Assembly (NCBI RefSeq): GCF_018614415.1
Contig: NZ_JAGGOO010000081.1
Location: forward strand, 1-64,000
DNA length: 64,000 bases
Reading direction: 5' to 3'
DNA from: Streptomyces sp. ISL-12
GTDB taxonomy: Bacteria > Actinomycetota > Actinomycetes > Streptomycetales > Streptomycetaceae
Position numbers and translations under genes: made by a program. Below the pieces are notes generated by a model that was given only the letters and a program-made list of their open reading frames with translations, was not told the origin of the DNA and did no database searches. Positions 50,098 through 58,813 of this stretch are shown piece after piece (the stretch's first letter is position 1; every line of letters starts with the position of its first letter).

Positions 50098-50994
50098 TCA
50101 GGACTCCCGCGCCGTGACCGCCCGGTAGGCGATCGCCGCCAGCCGGGCCTGCCCGTCCACGCTCGGATGGAACCAGTCCCAGTGACTCAACTGCCCGGTC
50201 CCGAACCGGTAGTCGTACACGGCACCCCCGTCGGTCCGGCACCGCTCGTCCGCCGCGCACACCTCGGCCAGCACCGCGTTGTAGTCCTCCACCCGCTGCG
50301 CCACGGCCGCCCGCCGCGAGGTCGCCGCCGCGTCCACCGCGTCCGCGTCCCCCAGCATCGACGGGCAGATCCCCAGCTTCCACACCTGCTTGCCCAGCGC
50401 GCTGGTCCGCCCCTGCGACCACAGCCGCTTCAGGTCCGGGATGCTCGACACGTACACCTGCGCCTTGGGCAGCTCCGCGCGCAGCGTCCGCATCGCCTCC
50501 TCGAACTGCTCCCGGAACTCCGCCACCGGCGTCATCGCCGCCGTACTCGCCCGGCAGGCGTCGTTGGCCCCCACCATCACCGTCACCAGCTCCGGCCGGT
50601 GCTTCGCCGCCCGGGTCACCTGCCCGGCCAGATCCGCCATCCGGGCCCCGGTCACCGCGTGGTTCCAGCTCCGCCCGGCCGCCCCCTTCTTCCCCAGCAG
50701 CCGTACGGCGAGACTGCCGACCTCGGCGCTGTCGCCCGTCGCCCACGACACCTCCGGACAGTCCGACAGGACCGTACAGGCGTCGAACCCCCGGGTGATG
50801 GAGTCGCCCACCGCCGCGACCGACTCCGGGGAGGTGTCCCACACGGGCGTCGGAGTCGGGGACGGCGACCCGCCGGACTCGGCGGAGCCGCCGGAGTCAC
50901 ACGCGCCGGCCCCCAGCACGGCCGCGACGAGGACGGCGAGCACGGCCCGCGTACGCCGGCGGCCCCGCCCGCCCCGGTACGTCCCCTGTCCCAT
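50098..50994 (-). CDS. SGNH/GDSL hydrolase lipoprotein
   Basis: 298 residues. Lipobox-like LVAAVLGAGACDSGG at about residue 35 suggests a membrane-anchored extracellular enzyme. GDSL block I is AVGDSITRGFDAC (Ser nucleophile), block III VMVGANDACRAS, and the Asp/His pair lies in WDWFHPSVDGQ near the end. Ser/Pro-rich linker after the lipobox. ATG at 50994; longer frames extend into untypical sequence. Substrate (esters or acetylated sugars) unknown. Confidence 0.87.
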   Translation of the reverse strand: MGQGTYRGGRGRRRTRAVLAVLVAAVLGAGACDSGGSAESGGSPSPTPTPVWDTSPESVAAVGDSITRGFDACTVLSDCPEVSWATGDSAEVGSLAVRLLGKKGAAGRSWNHAVTGARMADLAGQVTRAAKHRPELVTVMVGANDACRASTAAMTPVAEFREQFEEAMRTLRAELPKAQVYVSSIPDLKRLWSQGRTSALGKQVWKLGICPSMLGDADAVDAAATSRRAAVAQRVEDYNAVLAEVCAADERCRTDGGAVYDYRFGTGQLSHWDWFHPSVDGQARLAAIAYRAVTARES

Positions 50995-51259
50995 GCCCGC
51001 GTCCCATCCCTCGTCGTGCCGCCACGATCTCCCACAGCTCCAACCCATGACACCGCGCCAGGGTTCCCGGGGCCCGCGAAGCAACGTCTCACACCCGCAC
51101 AAGCGTCCTGCCGGGTGAATGGCGGAGGTTTCCCGCTGCCGGGACCGACGGTACGTCACACTCCGCACGCCACCGCACGGTAGCCTCGCCCTCAACACGG
51201 CCCACCGGGCCGCTGCCGTTCCGCCCGCCTGAGATGTCCCGCTCTGCCCGGAGGTTCCG

Positions 51260-51754
51260 GTGACGACACGTGGAGTTCTGTACGTGCACTCCGCTCCGCG
51301 CGCGCTCTGCCCCCACGTCGAGTGGGCCGTCGCGGGCGTACTCGGCACGCGCGTCAGCCTTGACTGGATCCGGCAGCCCGCCGCCCCCGGCACCTGGCGC
51401 TCGGAGTTCTCCTGGCAGGGCCAGGCCGGCATCGCCTCCAAGCTGGCCTCCGCGCTGCGCGGCTGGCAGCTGCTGCGCTTCGAGGTCACCGCCGAGCCGG
51501 GCGCCTCCCACGAGGGCGAGCGCTACAGCTGCACCCCCGACCTCGGCATCTTCCACGCCGTCACCGGCATCCACGGCGACATCCTCATCCCCGAGGACCG
51601 CCTGCGCGCCGCCCTGCAACGCTCCCAGCGCGGCGAGACGGACCTGGCATCCGACCTGGCTCGCCTCCTGGGCAAGCCCTGGGACGACGAACTGGAGCCG
51701 TTCAGGTACGCGGGCGAGGGCGCCCCGGTGCGGTGGCTGCACCAGGTGGTCTGA
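51260..51754 (+). CDS. DUF3145 protein
   Basis: 164 residues. VTTRGVLYVHSAPRALCPHVEWAVAGVLGTRVSLDWIRQPAAPGTWRSE is the conserved start of the actinobacterial DUF3145 family, which regularly lies next to fabF. The family's function is unknown, although the linkage hints at a lipid role. GTG at 51260 behind GGAGGTTCCG. It converges on fabF; a hairpin lies between. Confidence 0.92.
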   Translation: MTTRGVLYVHSAPRALCPHVEWAVAGVLGTRVSLDWIRQPAAPGTWRSEFSWQGQAGIASKLASALRGWQLLRFEVTAEPGASHEGERYSCTPDLGIFHAVTGIHGDILIPEDRLRAALQRSQRGETDLASDLARLLGKPWDDELEPFRYAGEGAPVRWLHQVV

Positions 51755-51757
51755 CCG

Positions 51758-51838
51758 CAGCGCCCCGTAGGGGCGCGGGACTGTTTCGATCTGCGGCTCC
51801 GCCGCGTGGGCGCGACCAGCCACATCCGGCCCGCACCC
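51758..51838. repeat. Probable Streptomyces extragenic repeat
   Basis: Starts with a perfect stem GCGCCCC-GTA-GGGGCGC (51760-51776), then GCGGC-TCC-GCCGC (51793-51805) and GTGGGCGCGACCAGCCAC. This sequence is one I recall as recurring between genes of many Streptomyces; not verified here. Confidence 0.6.
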
Positions 51839-51863
51839 GGCACACGACACACACCGAAACGGC

Positions 51864-51899
51864 GATGGCCCGGACCCTCTCTCAAGGGCCCGGGCCATC
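51864..51899. terminator. Bidirectional terminator between DUF3145 and fabF
   Basis: GATGGCCCGG pairs with CCGGGCCATC and an inner CCCT with AGGG, loop CTCTCA. Lies 18 bp from the fabF stop. Confidence 0.85.
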
Positions 51900-51917
51900 A
51901 CAACTCACGGCGCTGCG

Positions 51918-53189
51918 TCACACCGTCCGGAACGCCAGCACCACGTTGTGCCCCCCGAACCCGAACGAGTCGTTCAACGCGGCGATCCGCCCGTCCACGG
52001 GCAGCTTCCGCGCCTCCCCCCGCACGATGTCCGCGTTGGCGGCGGCCTCGGGGTCGAGGTCGGTCACATTGATCGTCGGCGGAGCCACCCGGTGGTACAG
52101 CGCGAGCACGGTCGCGACCGTCTCGACACCGCCCGCACCGCCGAGCAGATGCCCGGTCATCGACTTCGTGGCGGAGACGGCCATGTGGTCCGCGTCGTCC
52201 CCGAACACCTTCCGCAGCGCCTTCAGTTCGGCGATGTCACCGGCCGGCGTCGACGTGGCGTGCGCGTTGACGTGCACGATCTCCGCCGGGTCCAGGTCGG
52301 TGCGGTCCAGCAGGTTCTGCAGGGCGTGGGAGATACCGCGCCCCTCCGGCTCCGGCTGCACGATGTCGTGGCTGTCGGCGGAGATGCCCTGGCCGACCGC
52401 CTCCGCGTACACACGGGCGCCGCGCGCCGCGGCGTGCTCGGCGGACTCCAGGACGATGACGCCCGCGCCCTCACCGAGGACGAAGCCGTCGCGCCCCGTG
52501 TCGAAGGGACGGGACGCGCCCTGCGGGTCGTCGTTGTTCTTGGACATCGCCATCATGTTGCCGAACGCGGCGATGGGCAGCGGGTGGATCGCCGCCTCCG
52601 TGCCGCCGGCCACGACGATGTCGGCACGGCCGGTGCGGATCATCTCGATGGCGTAGCCGATGGCCTCCGCGCCCGACGCGCAGGCGGAGACCGGGGTGTG
52701 CACGCCCGCCCGGGCGCCCACGGCGAGGCCGACGTTGGCGGACGGGCCGTTCGGCATCAGCATCGGCACGGTGTGCGGGGAGACCCGGCGGACGCCCTTC
52801 TCCTTCAGCACGTCGTACTGGTCGAGCAGCGTCGTCACCCCGCCGATGCCGGAGGCGACGACCGCGCCCAGCCGGTCGGGGTCGACGTCCGCGCCCTCAC
52901 CGGCCTTGGCGTCGAAACCGGCGTCCTTCCACGCCTCCTGCGCCGCGATCAGCGCGAACTGCGCCGAACGGTCCAGGCGGCGGGCCTGCGGCCGCGGGAT
53001 GGTCTCGGTCGGCTCCACGGCCACCGGGGCCGCGATACGGACCGCCTGGTCGGCGGCCCACTCCTGGTCGAGCGGCTTGACACCGGACTTGCCGGCCACC
53101 AGGCCCTCCCAGGTGGAAGCTGCGTCGCCACCCAGCGGTGTGGTTGCGCCGATACCGGTGACGACCACGGTGCGATTGGTCGAGCTCAC
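51918..53189 (-). CDS. fabF: 3-oxoacyl-ACP synthase II (KAS II)
   Basis: 423 residues. Condensing enzyme elongating acyl-ACP with malonyl-ACP in type II fatty-acid synthesis. Cys170 in PVSACASGAEA is the nucleophile; the two His are in VNAHATSTPAGD and MTGHLLGGAGG. GTG start at 53189 after GAATGAATTCCC. It ends the fasR-controlled fabD-fabH-acpP-fabF operon, 83 bp after acpP. Confidence 0.97.
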   Translation of the reverse strand: MSSTNRTVVVTGIGATTPLGGDAASTWEGLVAGKSGVKPLDQEWAADQAVRIAAPVAVEPTETIPRPQARRLDRSAQFALIAAQEAWKDAGFDAKAGEGADVDPDRLGAVVASGIGGVTTLLDQYDVLKEKGVRRVSPHTVPMLMPNGPSANVGLAVGARAGVHTPVSACASGAEAIGYAIEMIRTGRADIVVAGGTEAAIHPLPIAAFGNMMAMSKNNDDPQGASRPFDTGRDGFVLGEGAGVIVLESAEHAAARGARVYAEAVGQGISADSHDIVQPEPEGRGISHALQNLLDRTDLDPAEIVHVNAHATSTPAGDIAELKALRKVFGDDADHMAVSATKSMTGHLLGGAGGVETVATVLALYHRVAPPTINVTDLDPEAAANADIVRGEARKLPVDGRIAALNDSFGFGGHNVVLAFRTV

Positions 53190-53272
53190 GGGAATTCATT
53201 CTCCAGATACGAGGATTCGAACGGCGCCACCGCCGGGTGGCGGGGCATCAGCCCAAGGCAGTGATCGGCGGA

Positions 53273-53521
53273 TCAGCCCTGGTGCTTGAGGATGTACTCG
53301 GTCGCGTCGCCGACCGTCTTGAGGTTCTTGACGTCCTCGTCGGGGATCTTGACGTCGAAGCGCTCTTCGGCGGCGACGACGACCTCGACCATGGACAGCG
53401 AGTCGACGTCCAGGTCGTCGGTGAACGACTTGTCCAGCTCGACGTCCTCGACCGGGATGCCGGCGATCTCGTTCACGATCTCCGCGAGACCGGCGACGAT
53501 CTCTTCCTGAGTGGCGGCCAT
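53273..53521 (-). CDS. acpP: Acyl carrier protein
   Basis: 82 residues. Ser41 in DLDVDSLSMVEV is the 4'-phosphopantetheine site. Acidic helices flank it as usual. ATG at 53521 behind GAAGGAGCGCCC. Carries the growing chain for FabD/H/F. Lies between fabH and fabF in the standard actinobacterial order. Confidence 0.98.
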   Translation of the reverse strand: MAATQEEIVAGLAEIVNEIAGIPVEDVELDKSFTDDLDVDSLSMVEVVVAAEERFDVKIPDEDVKNLKTVGDATEYILKHQG

Positions 53522-53602
53522 GAGGGCGCTCCTTCGTTGTGTTCCGTAAGGGTGTGGCGGTGCGTTCCGCACCGGACTCATGAATGATCCGGCACGGAGT
53601 GC

Positions 53603-54634
53603 CTAGGGGAGAGTAACGACCGTCGCGGCGTAGACGAGACCCGCCCCGAAGCCGATGACGAGTGCGGTGTCGCCGCTCTTCGCCTCGCCGGTCGCCAGGA
53701 GCCGCTCCATCGCGAGCGGGATCGAGGCGGCCGAGGTGTTGCCGGTGGTGCGGATGTCACGGGCGACCGTGACGTGCTCCGGCAGCTTCAGCGTCTTCAC
53801 CATCGAGTCGATGATCCGCACGTTGGCCTGATGCGGGATGAAGACGTCCAGTTCGTCCGAGGTGATTCCGGCGGCGTCCAGGGCCTGCTGGGCGACCTTC
53901 GCCATCTCGAACACGGCCCAGCGGAACACCGCCTGGCCTTCCTGCGTGATCGCGGGGAACTTCACGTGGCCCTCGCTGTCGAGGGGCAGTTCGGCGACAT
54001 CGCCGATCCTGAACCGGTCCCAGGACACGGTCTGCTTGATCGTCTCCGACTTGTCGCCCTCCGACCCCCAGACCGTCGGGCCGATCGCCGGCTCCTGCGA
54101 GGGGCCGACCACGACCGCGCCCGCGCCGTCGCCGAAGAGGAACGCGGTGGCCCGGTCCTCCAGGTCGGTCAGGTCGCTGAGCCGCTCGACGCCGATGACA
54201 AGTACGTACTCTGCCGAACCCTCGACGATCATGCCCTTGGCCAGCGTCAGCCCGTAGCCGAAGCCCGCGCAGCCCGCCGAGATGTCGAACGCGGCGGCCT
54301 TGTCCGTGCCCAGCTGGTCGGCGATGGCGGTGGCGATGGCCGGGGTCTGGGAGAAGTGCGACACGGTCGACACGACGACGGCACCGATCTGGCGGGCGTC
54401 GATCCCCGCGTCCGCGATCGCCTTGCCGGACGCCTCGATCGACATCGCGGCGACGGTCTCCTCGGGGCCCGCCCAGTGCCGGGTCTCGATGCCGGAGCGG
54501 GAGCGGATCCACTCGTCGGACGAGTCGATCTTCTCCAGGATCACCTCGTTGGGCACCACCCGGGTCGGGCGGTAGCCGCCGACACCGAGGATGCGCGCGT
54601 ACGGGGCTCCCTTGCTTGGCTTGATCTTCGACAT
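53603..54634 (-). CDS. fabH: 3-oxoacyl-ACP synthase III (KAS III)
   Basis: 343 residues. Starter condensation of acyl-CoA with malonyl-ACP; in Streptomyces it accepts branched starters. Cys122 in ISAGCAGFGYGL, His in IPHQANVRI and Asn in RTTGNTSAASIPL form the triad. ATG at 54634 with GAAGGAGCC upstream; start 17 bp before the fabD stop position, so tightly spaced. Confidence 0.97.
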   Translation of the reverse strand: MSKIKPSKGAPYARILGVGGYRPTRVVPNEVILEKIDSSDEWIRSRSGIETRHWAGPEETVAAMSIEASGKAIADAGIDARQIGAVVVSTVSHFSQTPAIATAIADQLGTDKAAAFDISAGCAGFGYGLTLAKGMIVEGSAEYVLVIGVERLSDLTDLEDRATAFLFGDGAGAVVVGPSQEPAIGPTVWGSEGDKSETIKQTVSWDRFRIGDVAELPLDSEGHVKFPAITQEGQAVFRWAVFEMAKVAQQALDAAGITSDELDVFIPHQANVRIIDSMVKTLKLPEHVTVARDIRTTGNTSAASIPLAMERLLATGEAKSGDTALVIGFGAGLVYAATVVTLP

Positions 54635-54650
54635 GCTCTCGGGCTCCTTC

Positions 54651-55580
54651 TCACGCACCGTGTTCCGCGATCAGATCGCGGGCGGCGTCGAGGTCGGCGG
54701 GGGACTTGAGGGCCAGCGTCTTCACGCCGGGCAGCGCGCGCTTGGCCAGCCCGGTGAGCGTGCCGCCGGGGCACACCTCGATCAGGGCGGTGACACCCAG
54801 CTCCTTGAACGTCTCCATGCACAGGTCCCAGCGGACCGGGTTGGCGACCTGGCCGACCAGCCGGTCGAGCACCTCGGCGCCGGCGGCGACGGTCCGGCCG
54901 TCCTTGTTGGAGACGTAGGGAACGGCGGGGTCGGCGGGGGACAGCTCCTTGGCGGCCGCGGCGAGCACGTCGACCGCGGGTGCCATGTGGTGCGTGTGGA
55001 AGGCGCCGGCCACCTTCAGCGGGACGACCTTGCGGACGCCCTCCGGCTTGTCCTCGGCGAGCGCGGCGAGCTGCCGCATCGTTCCGGCGGCGACGATCTG
55101 ACCGGCGCCGTTGACGTTGGCCGGGGTCAGGCCGAGCTTCTCCAGGTGCGCCACGCTCACCTCGGGGTCGCCGCCGAGCAGCGCGGACATCCCGGTCTCG
55201 ACGGTGGCGGCGGCCTCGGCCATGGCCAGGCCCCGCTTGCGTACGAGGGTCAGCGCGGCGGTGTCGTCCAGGACGCCCGCGAAGGCCGCGGCGGTGATCT
55301 CGCCGACGCTGTGGCCCGCGACCGCGCCCGGGGCGATATCGGAGACGGCGCCGAGTGCCGAGGCCGAGAGCAGACCGGCGGCGACCAGCAGCGGCTGGGC
55401 GACGGCCGTGTCACGGATCGCGTCGGCGTCGGCCTCGGTGCCGTAGTGGGCGAGGTCGAGGCCGATGGTGTCCGACCACGCGGCGACGCGGTCGGCGGCG
55501 CCGGGGAGCTGGAGCCAGTCAGTCAGGAAGCCGGGCGTCTGGGCACCCTGGCCGGGAGCGACGAGTACGAGCACTCTCAC
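54651..55580 (-). CDS. fabD: Malonyl-CoA:ACP acyltransferase
   Basis: 309 residues. Loads malonyl onto ACP. Ser91 in AGHSVGEITAAAF is acylated; GAFHTHHM holds the catalytic His and QGAQTPGF the oxyanion Gln. GTG at 55580 (or the next GTG, two codons in). First gene of the fab operon; the promoter region lies between it and fasR. Confidence 0.96.
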   Translation of the reverse strand: MRVLVLVAPGQGAQTPGFLTDWLQLPGAADRVAAWSDTIGLDLAHYGTEADADAIRDTAVAQPLLVAAGLLSASALGAVSDIAPGAVAGHSVGEITAAAFAGVLDDTAALTLVRKRGLAMAEAAATVETGMSALLGGDPEVSVAHLEKLGLTPANVNGAGQIVAAGTMRQLAALAEDKPEGVRKVVPLKVAGAFHTHHMAPAVDVLAAAAKELSPADPAVPYVSNKDGRTVAAGAEVLDRLVGQVANPVRWDLCMETFKELGVTALIEVCPGGTLTGLAKRALPGVKTLALKSPADLDAARDLIAEHGA

Positions 55581-55594
55581 ACTCTCTCTTGGGG

Positions 55595-55612
55595 ACGGGC
55601 GTGGCCGCCCGT
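55595..55612 (-). other. Leader hairpin of the fab operon
   Basis: ACGGGCG-TGGC-CGCCCGT, a perfect 7-bp stem, in the leader 15 bp before the fabD start. It could affect message stability or translation. Confidence 0.5.
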
Positions 55613-55640
55613 GGGGACAGGGACGAAGAACGTGAAGGGG

Positions 55641-55661
55641 TTTTGTCGACCCCCTACAAAA
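55641..55661 (-). promoter_or_regulatory. fasR: Probable FasR site/promoter before fabD
   Basis: TTTTGT and ACAAAA (55641-55646 and 55656-55661) form a dyad around 9 bp of CGACCCCCT in the 83-bp gap between fasR and fabD. FasR is known to activate this operon in S. coelicolor from the fabD promoter; assigning it to this dyad is inference. Confidence 0.55.
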
Positions 55662-55663
55662 GA

Positions 55664-56866
55664 CTAGGGTTGTGGATCTCCATCGGCCAGACGCCCCAGG
55701 ATCAGCGCGATCCGCAGGGTGAACGCGGATCGTACATCGGAGGGTGACCAGCCGGTGACATCAGTCACACGTCGGAGCCGGTAGCGCACGGTGTTGGGGT
55801 GAACGAACAGCATCCGGGCGGCCCCTTCGAGGCTGCTCGCCTGTTCGAGATAGACGCTGAGCGTCTCCAGCAGCGCCGCGCCGGCTTCCTCCAGCGGTCT
55901 GTAGATCTCCTCCACCAGCTGCTCGCGGGCCGCGGGGTCCCCGGCCATCGCGCGCTCCGGGAGCAGATCGTCCGCCAGCACCGGGCGCGGGGCGTCCGGC
56001 CAGGCCGAGCCCGCTTTCAGCCCGGCCGCGGCGGCCTGCGCGGACCGGGTCGCGGCGAGCAGATCGGGCACGACGGGACCGGCCACGACCGCCCCCTGCG
56101 CGAACGGCCCGATCAGCGACTTGGCGACGGCGAGCGGATTGTCGCTGCCGCCCGCGATCACCACCAGCCGGTCGCCGAGCACCCCGGTCAGCACCTGGAG
56201 CTTGGCGTACCGCGCCGCCCGCCGGATCGCCTCCACGGTCAGCTCGGAGTCACCGTCGGGCGCCGTGCCCAGCACCACGCACACGTGCTCGGGGGAGTTC
56301 CACCCGAGGGCGGCGGCCCGCGACACGGCCCCCTCGTCGGCCTCCCCGCTGAGCACCGCGTTCACCACCAGCGACTCCAGGCGCGCGTCCCAGGCACCGC
56401 GTGCCTCGGCGGCCTGCGCGTAGACCTGGGCGGTGGCGAAGGCGATCTCCCGGGCGTACACGAGCAGCGCCTCGCGCAGCACGGACTCGTCGCCGGGCGC
56501 GGCCACCTCGTCGATCGCGGACTCCATCACCTCGATCGTGGTCCGCACCATCTCCACGGTCTGCCGCAGCGTGATCGCCCGGGTCAGCTCGCGCGGCGCG
56601 GTCCCGAAGACGTCGGTGGAGATGGCCTGCGGGGTGTCCGGCCGCCGGAACCACTCGGTGAACGCGGCGATGCCCGCCTGGGCGACCAGCCCGATCCAGG
56701 ACCGGTTCTCCGGCGGCATGGCCCGGTACCACGGCAGGGTCTCGTCCATCCGCGTGATCGCCTGCGCGGCGAGCGACCCGGCGGACTGCTCCAGCCGCTT
56801 CAGGGTCGCGGAGTGCGGATGGGCGGGACGCGCTGCGGGGGGCCTGCTGGCTTCGGGTTCGGGCAC
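55664..56866 (-). CDS. fasR: FasR, PucR/CdaR-type activator of fatty-acid synthesis
   Basis: 400 residues. A GGDEF-like middle region (HVCVVLGTAPDGDSELTVEAIRRAARYAKLQVL) is followed by the C-terminal PucR HTH (EGAARMLFVHPNTVRYRLRRVTDVTGWSPSDVRSAFTLRIALILGRL). In S. coelicolor the gene at this place activates fabDHPF. GTG start at 56866. It lies immediately upstream of fabD on the same strand and its stop is 83 bp from fabD. Confidence 0.93.
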   Translation of the reverse strand: MPEPEASRPPAARPAHPHSATLKRLEQSAGSLAAQAITRMDETLPWYRAMPPENRSWIGLVAQAGIAAFTEWFRRPDTPQAISTDVFGTAPRELTRAITLRQTVEMVRTTIEVMESAIDEVAAPGDESVLREALLVYAREIAFATAQVYAQAAEARGAWDARLESLVVNAVLSGEADEGAVSRAAALGWNSPEHVCVVLGTAPDGDSELTVEAIRRAARYAKLQVLTGVLGDRLVVIAGGSDNPLAVAKSLIGPFAQGAVVAGPVVPDLLAATRSAQAAAAGLKAGSAWPDAPRPVLADDLLPERAMAGDPAAREQLVEEIYRPLEEAGAALLETLSVYLEQASSLEGAARMLFVHPNTVRYRLRRVTDVTGWSPSDVRSAFTLRIALILGRLADGDPQP

Positions 56867-56928
56867 GGGGACAAGACTGCCTTATCGGGACGGGCACCTG
56901 TGCCGTCGGGTCTACGGTGGACGGTGTG

Positions 56929-57582
56929 ATGGACGTACGCCGCGCCGACGAGCGCTACCCGGGAGGTGACCCGGCGGCCGGAATCGAGTCGCGGCACGCC
57001 TTCTCCTTCGGGCCCCACTACGACCCGGACAACCTCCGCTTCGGCGCCCTGATCGCCTGCAACGAGGAACGGCTCGCGCCCGGCGCCGGCTTCGACGAGC
57101 ACCCGCACAGCCACACCGAGATCGTGACCTGGGTGGTCGAGGGCGAGCTGACCCACCGGGACAGCACCGGCCGGGAGACGGTCGTCCGCGCCGGGGACGT
57201 GCAGCGGCTGAGCGCCGCGGGCGGCGTACGGCACGTGGAGCGCAACGACGGCCCGCGGCCACTGACCTTCGTGCAGATGTGGCTGGCCCCGCGCGAGCCC
57301 GGCGGCACACCCTCCTACGAGATCGTCCGCGGCATCGCCGACTCCACGCCGTACGCCCTCCCCGCAGCCGGCGCCATGCTGCACGTACGGCGGCTGACGG
57401 CGGGGGAGCGGACGGCGGTGCCGGACGGGGCGTACGTGTACGTCCACGTCGTGCGCGGCACGGTGCTGCTGGACGGGGCCGAGCTGGGCCCCGGCGACGC
57501 GGCGCGGGTCACCGGGGCGAAGGGCCTGGAGGCGGCGGGCGGGACGGAGGCGGAGCTGCTGCTGTGGGAGATGGCGGCCTGA
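56929..57582 (+). CDS. Pirin-family bicupin protein
   Basis: 217 residues. MDVRRADERYPGGDPAAGIESRHAFSFGPHYDPDNLRFGAL is the pirin start; metal ligands are in GFDEHPHSHTEIVTWVVEGELTHRDS (His-His-Glu pattern). The second cupin (VYVHVVRGTVLLDGAELGPGDAARVTG) lacks ligands, as usual. Bacterial pirins can be quercetinases or redox regulators; the role here is open. Start chosen at ATG 56929; GTGs lie just upstream. Confidence 0.9.
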   Translation: MDVRRADERYPGGDPAAGIESRHAFSFGPHYDPDNLRFGALIACNEERLAPGAGFDEHPHSHTEIVTWVVEGELTHRDSTGRETVVRAGDVQRLSAAGGVRHVERNDGPRPLTFVQMWLAPREPGGTPSYEIVRGIADSTPYALPAAGAMLHVRRLTAGERTAVPDGAYVYVHVVRGTVLLDGAELGPGDAARVTGAKGLEAAGGTEAELLLWEMAA

Positions 57583-57583
57583 C

Positions 57584-58711
57584 TCAGCCGCGCCGCTGCC
57601 GCGCCTTCCGCTCCTTGACCGCCGCGCGGCGCTCCTCCTCCGCCTCCCACAGGGCCTGCAGCTCACGGGTGCGTTCGTCGAGTTCGACCGGCTCGTCCTC
57701 GTCGTCCTCCCACAGCCCTTGTTCCTTCAGCTGCCGCGTGTGGACCTCGATCGGCGGTTCCGGGTCGTAGTCGCTGGGCCGGGGGCCCTCCGGCCCGTCG
57801 GGGCCGATCCGCACCAGCCGCTCGACCCGGGTGACACGGAACCGCGTCCCGTCCACGCTGAGGCTGTTGCCGCGTTTCTCGTCCAGCTTGTCGGCGGCCC
57901 GCGCGTACTCCGCCTTCTTCTCGTCCGACAGCCGCAGCGTGAACGGCGCCATGACCCGCAGCCACCCGGCGAGGGCGTCGCGCGCGCCCTGCGGAGTGGA
58001 GTGCGAGGCGCCGGGGTTGTGCGACTGCCACTCCCCGTCCGTCCGCTCGGCGACCATGAACACGGCCGGCAGCAGCACCCCGCCCGGGTAGTCGCGGGCC
58101 GCCCGCCGCGCGTCCCGGCGTACGTCCTCCGGCGCGCCGGGGCCGGGTCCGACGAACTGCACGAGGTCCAGCCTCAGCAGGCTGTCGGCGAGCCCGGTGC
58201 TGGTGTACGGGTCGACGACGAAGCCCTTGGTGCGCCGCGGCTCGCGGTAGCCCTCGCCGACCTCCGCCGGGTCGGGGTCGGAGGGGCGGGGCGGCTCGGG
58301 CCCGGCGTTGCCCAGCCGGACGAACTTCGCGGCCCGGACGATGCGGAAGTGCTCCCCGTGGACCCGGAGGTCGTCGACGACCTCCCGGTCCATGCGCAGG
58401 GTCCCCGACATCCACGTCTTCTGGGACTTCGCGTCCCCGGCCTCCTCGGCCGCCTTGGCCCGCATCCGGAAGTGGGACCCCAGGGAGTCCCGGGCGCCCT
58501 GCGGGGTGTCGTTGCCGTACTCGGAGAGCTCCCAGCCGCCGGTGTCCAGCTCACGCGCGTGGAAGAACTCCCCGAGGCCCACCCCCAGCAGCTCGGGGTA
58601 CCGCTCCCGCGCCTCCCACGCCTCCTGCTCGGCGAACGCCGCGATGGGGCCGTCCTGCGGGGCGACCCGGAAGGTCAGGTAACCCGGCGCTCTGTCTGCG
58701 TAACCGCTCAT
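57584..58711 (-). CDS. DUF5954-type protein with internal duplication
   Basis: 375 residues. Two related halves: WELSEYGNDTPQGARDSLG ... FRIVRAAKFVRLGNAGPEPPRPSDPDP and WQSHNPGASHSTPQGARDALA ... FRVTRVERLVRIGPDGPEGPRPSDYDP. Each ends in a PRPSDxDP motif. The C-terminal tail is rich in Glu and Arg (coiled coil). This matches the Streptomyces DUF5954 type as I recall it; no function known. Cytosolic. ATG at 58711. It converges on the pirin gene with a 1-bp gap. Confidence 0.8.
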   Translation of the reverse strand: MSGYADRAPGYLTFRVAPQDGPIAAFAEQEAWEARERYPELLGVGLGEFFHARELDTGGWELSEYGNDTPQGARDSLGSHFRMRAKAAEEAGDAKSQKTWMSGTLRMDREVVDDLRVHGEHFRIVRAAKFVRLGNAGPEPPRPSDPDPAEVGEGYREPRRTKGFVVDPYTSTGLADSLLRLDLVQFVGPGPGAPEDVRRDARRAARDYPGGVLLPAVFMVAERTDGEWQSHNPGASHSTPQGARDALAGWLRVMAPFTLRLSDEKKAEYARAADKLDEKRGNSLSVDGTRFRVTRVERLVRIGPDGPEGPRPSDYDPEPPIEVHTRQLKEQGLWEDDEDEPVELDERTRELQALWEAEEERRAAVKERKARQRRG

Positions 58712-58752
58712 GTACTCAATGTGCTGGAAGCCGGAGCGGTTTCGCCGGGGAA

Positions 58753-58813
58753 CGGGAGAATCACTCCCGAATCACCCCCCGGATCAGCTCCGGATCAGCT
58801 CCGGATCAGCCCC
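58753..58813. repeat. Hairpin and 11-bp tandem repeat after serine hydrolase
   Basis: CGGGAG-AATCA-CTCCCG (58753-58769) is a perfect stem. It is followed by three copies of GGATCAGCTCC (58781-58813); the last copy supplies the hydrolase stop codon (58806-58808). Confidence 0.7.

Noticed and set aside
51918..55580. Polyketide or antibiotic biosynthesis genes
   Set aside because: The condensing enzymes form the standard fab order beside fasR and DUF3145, so this is primary fatty-acid synthesis.
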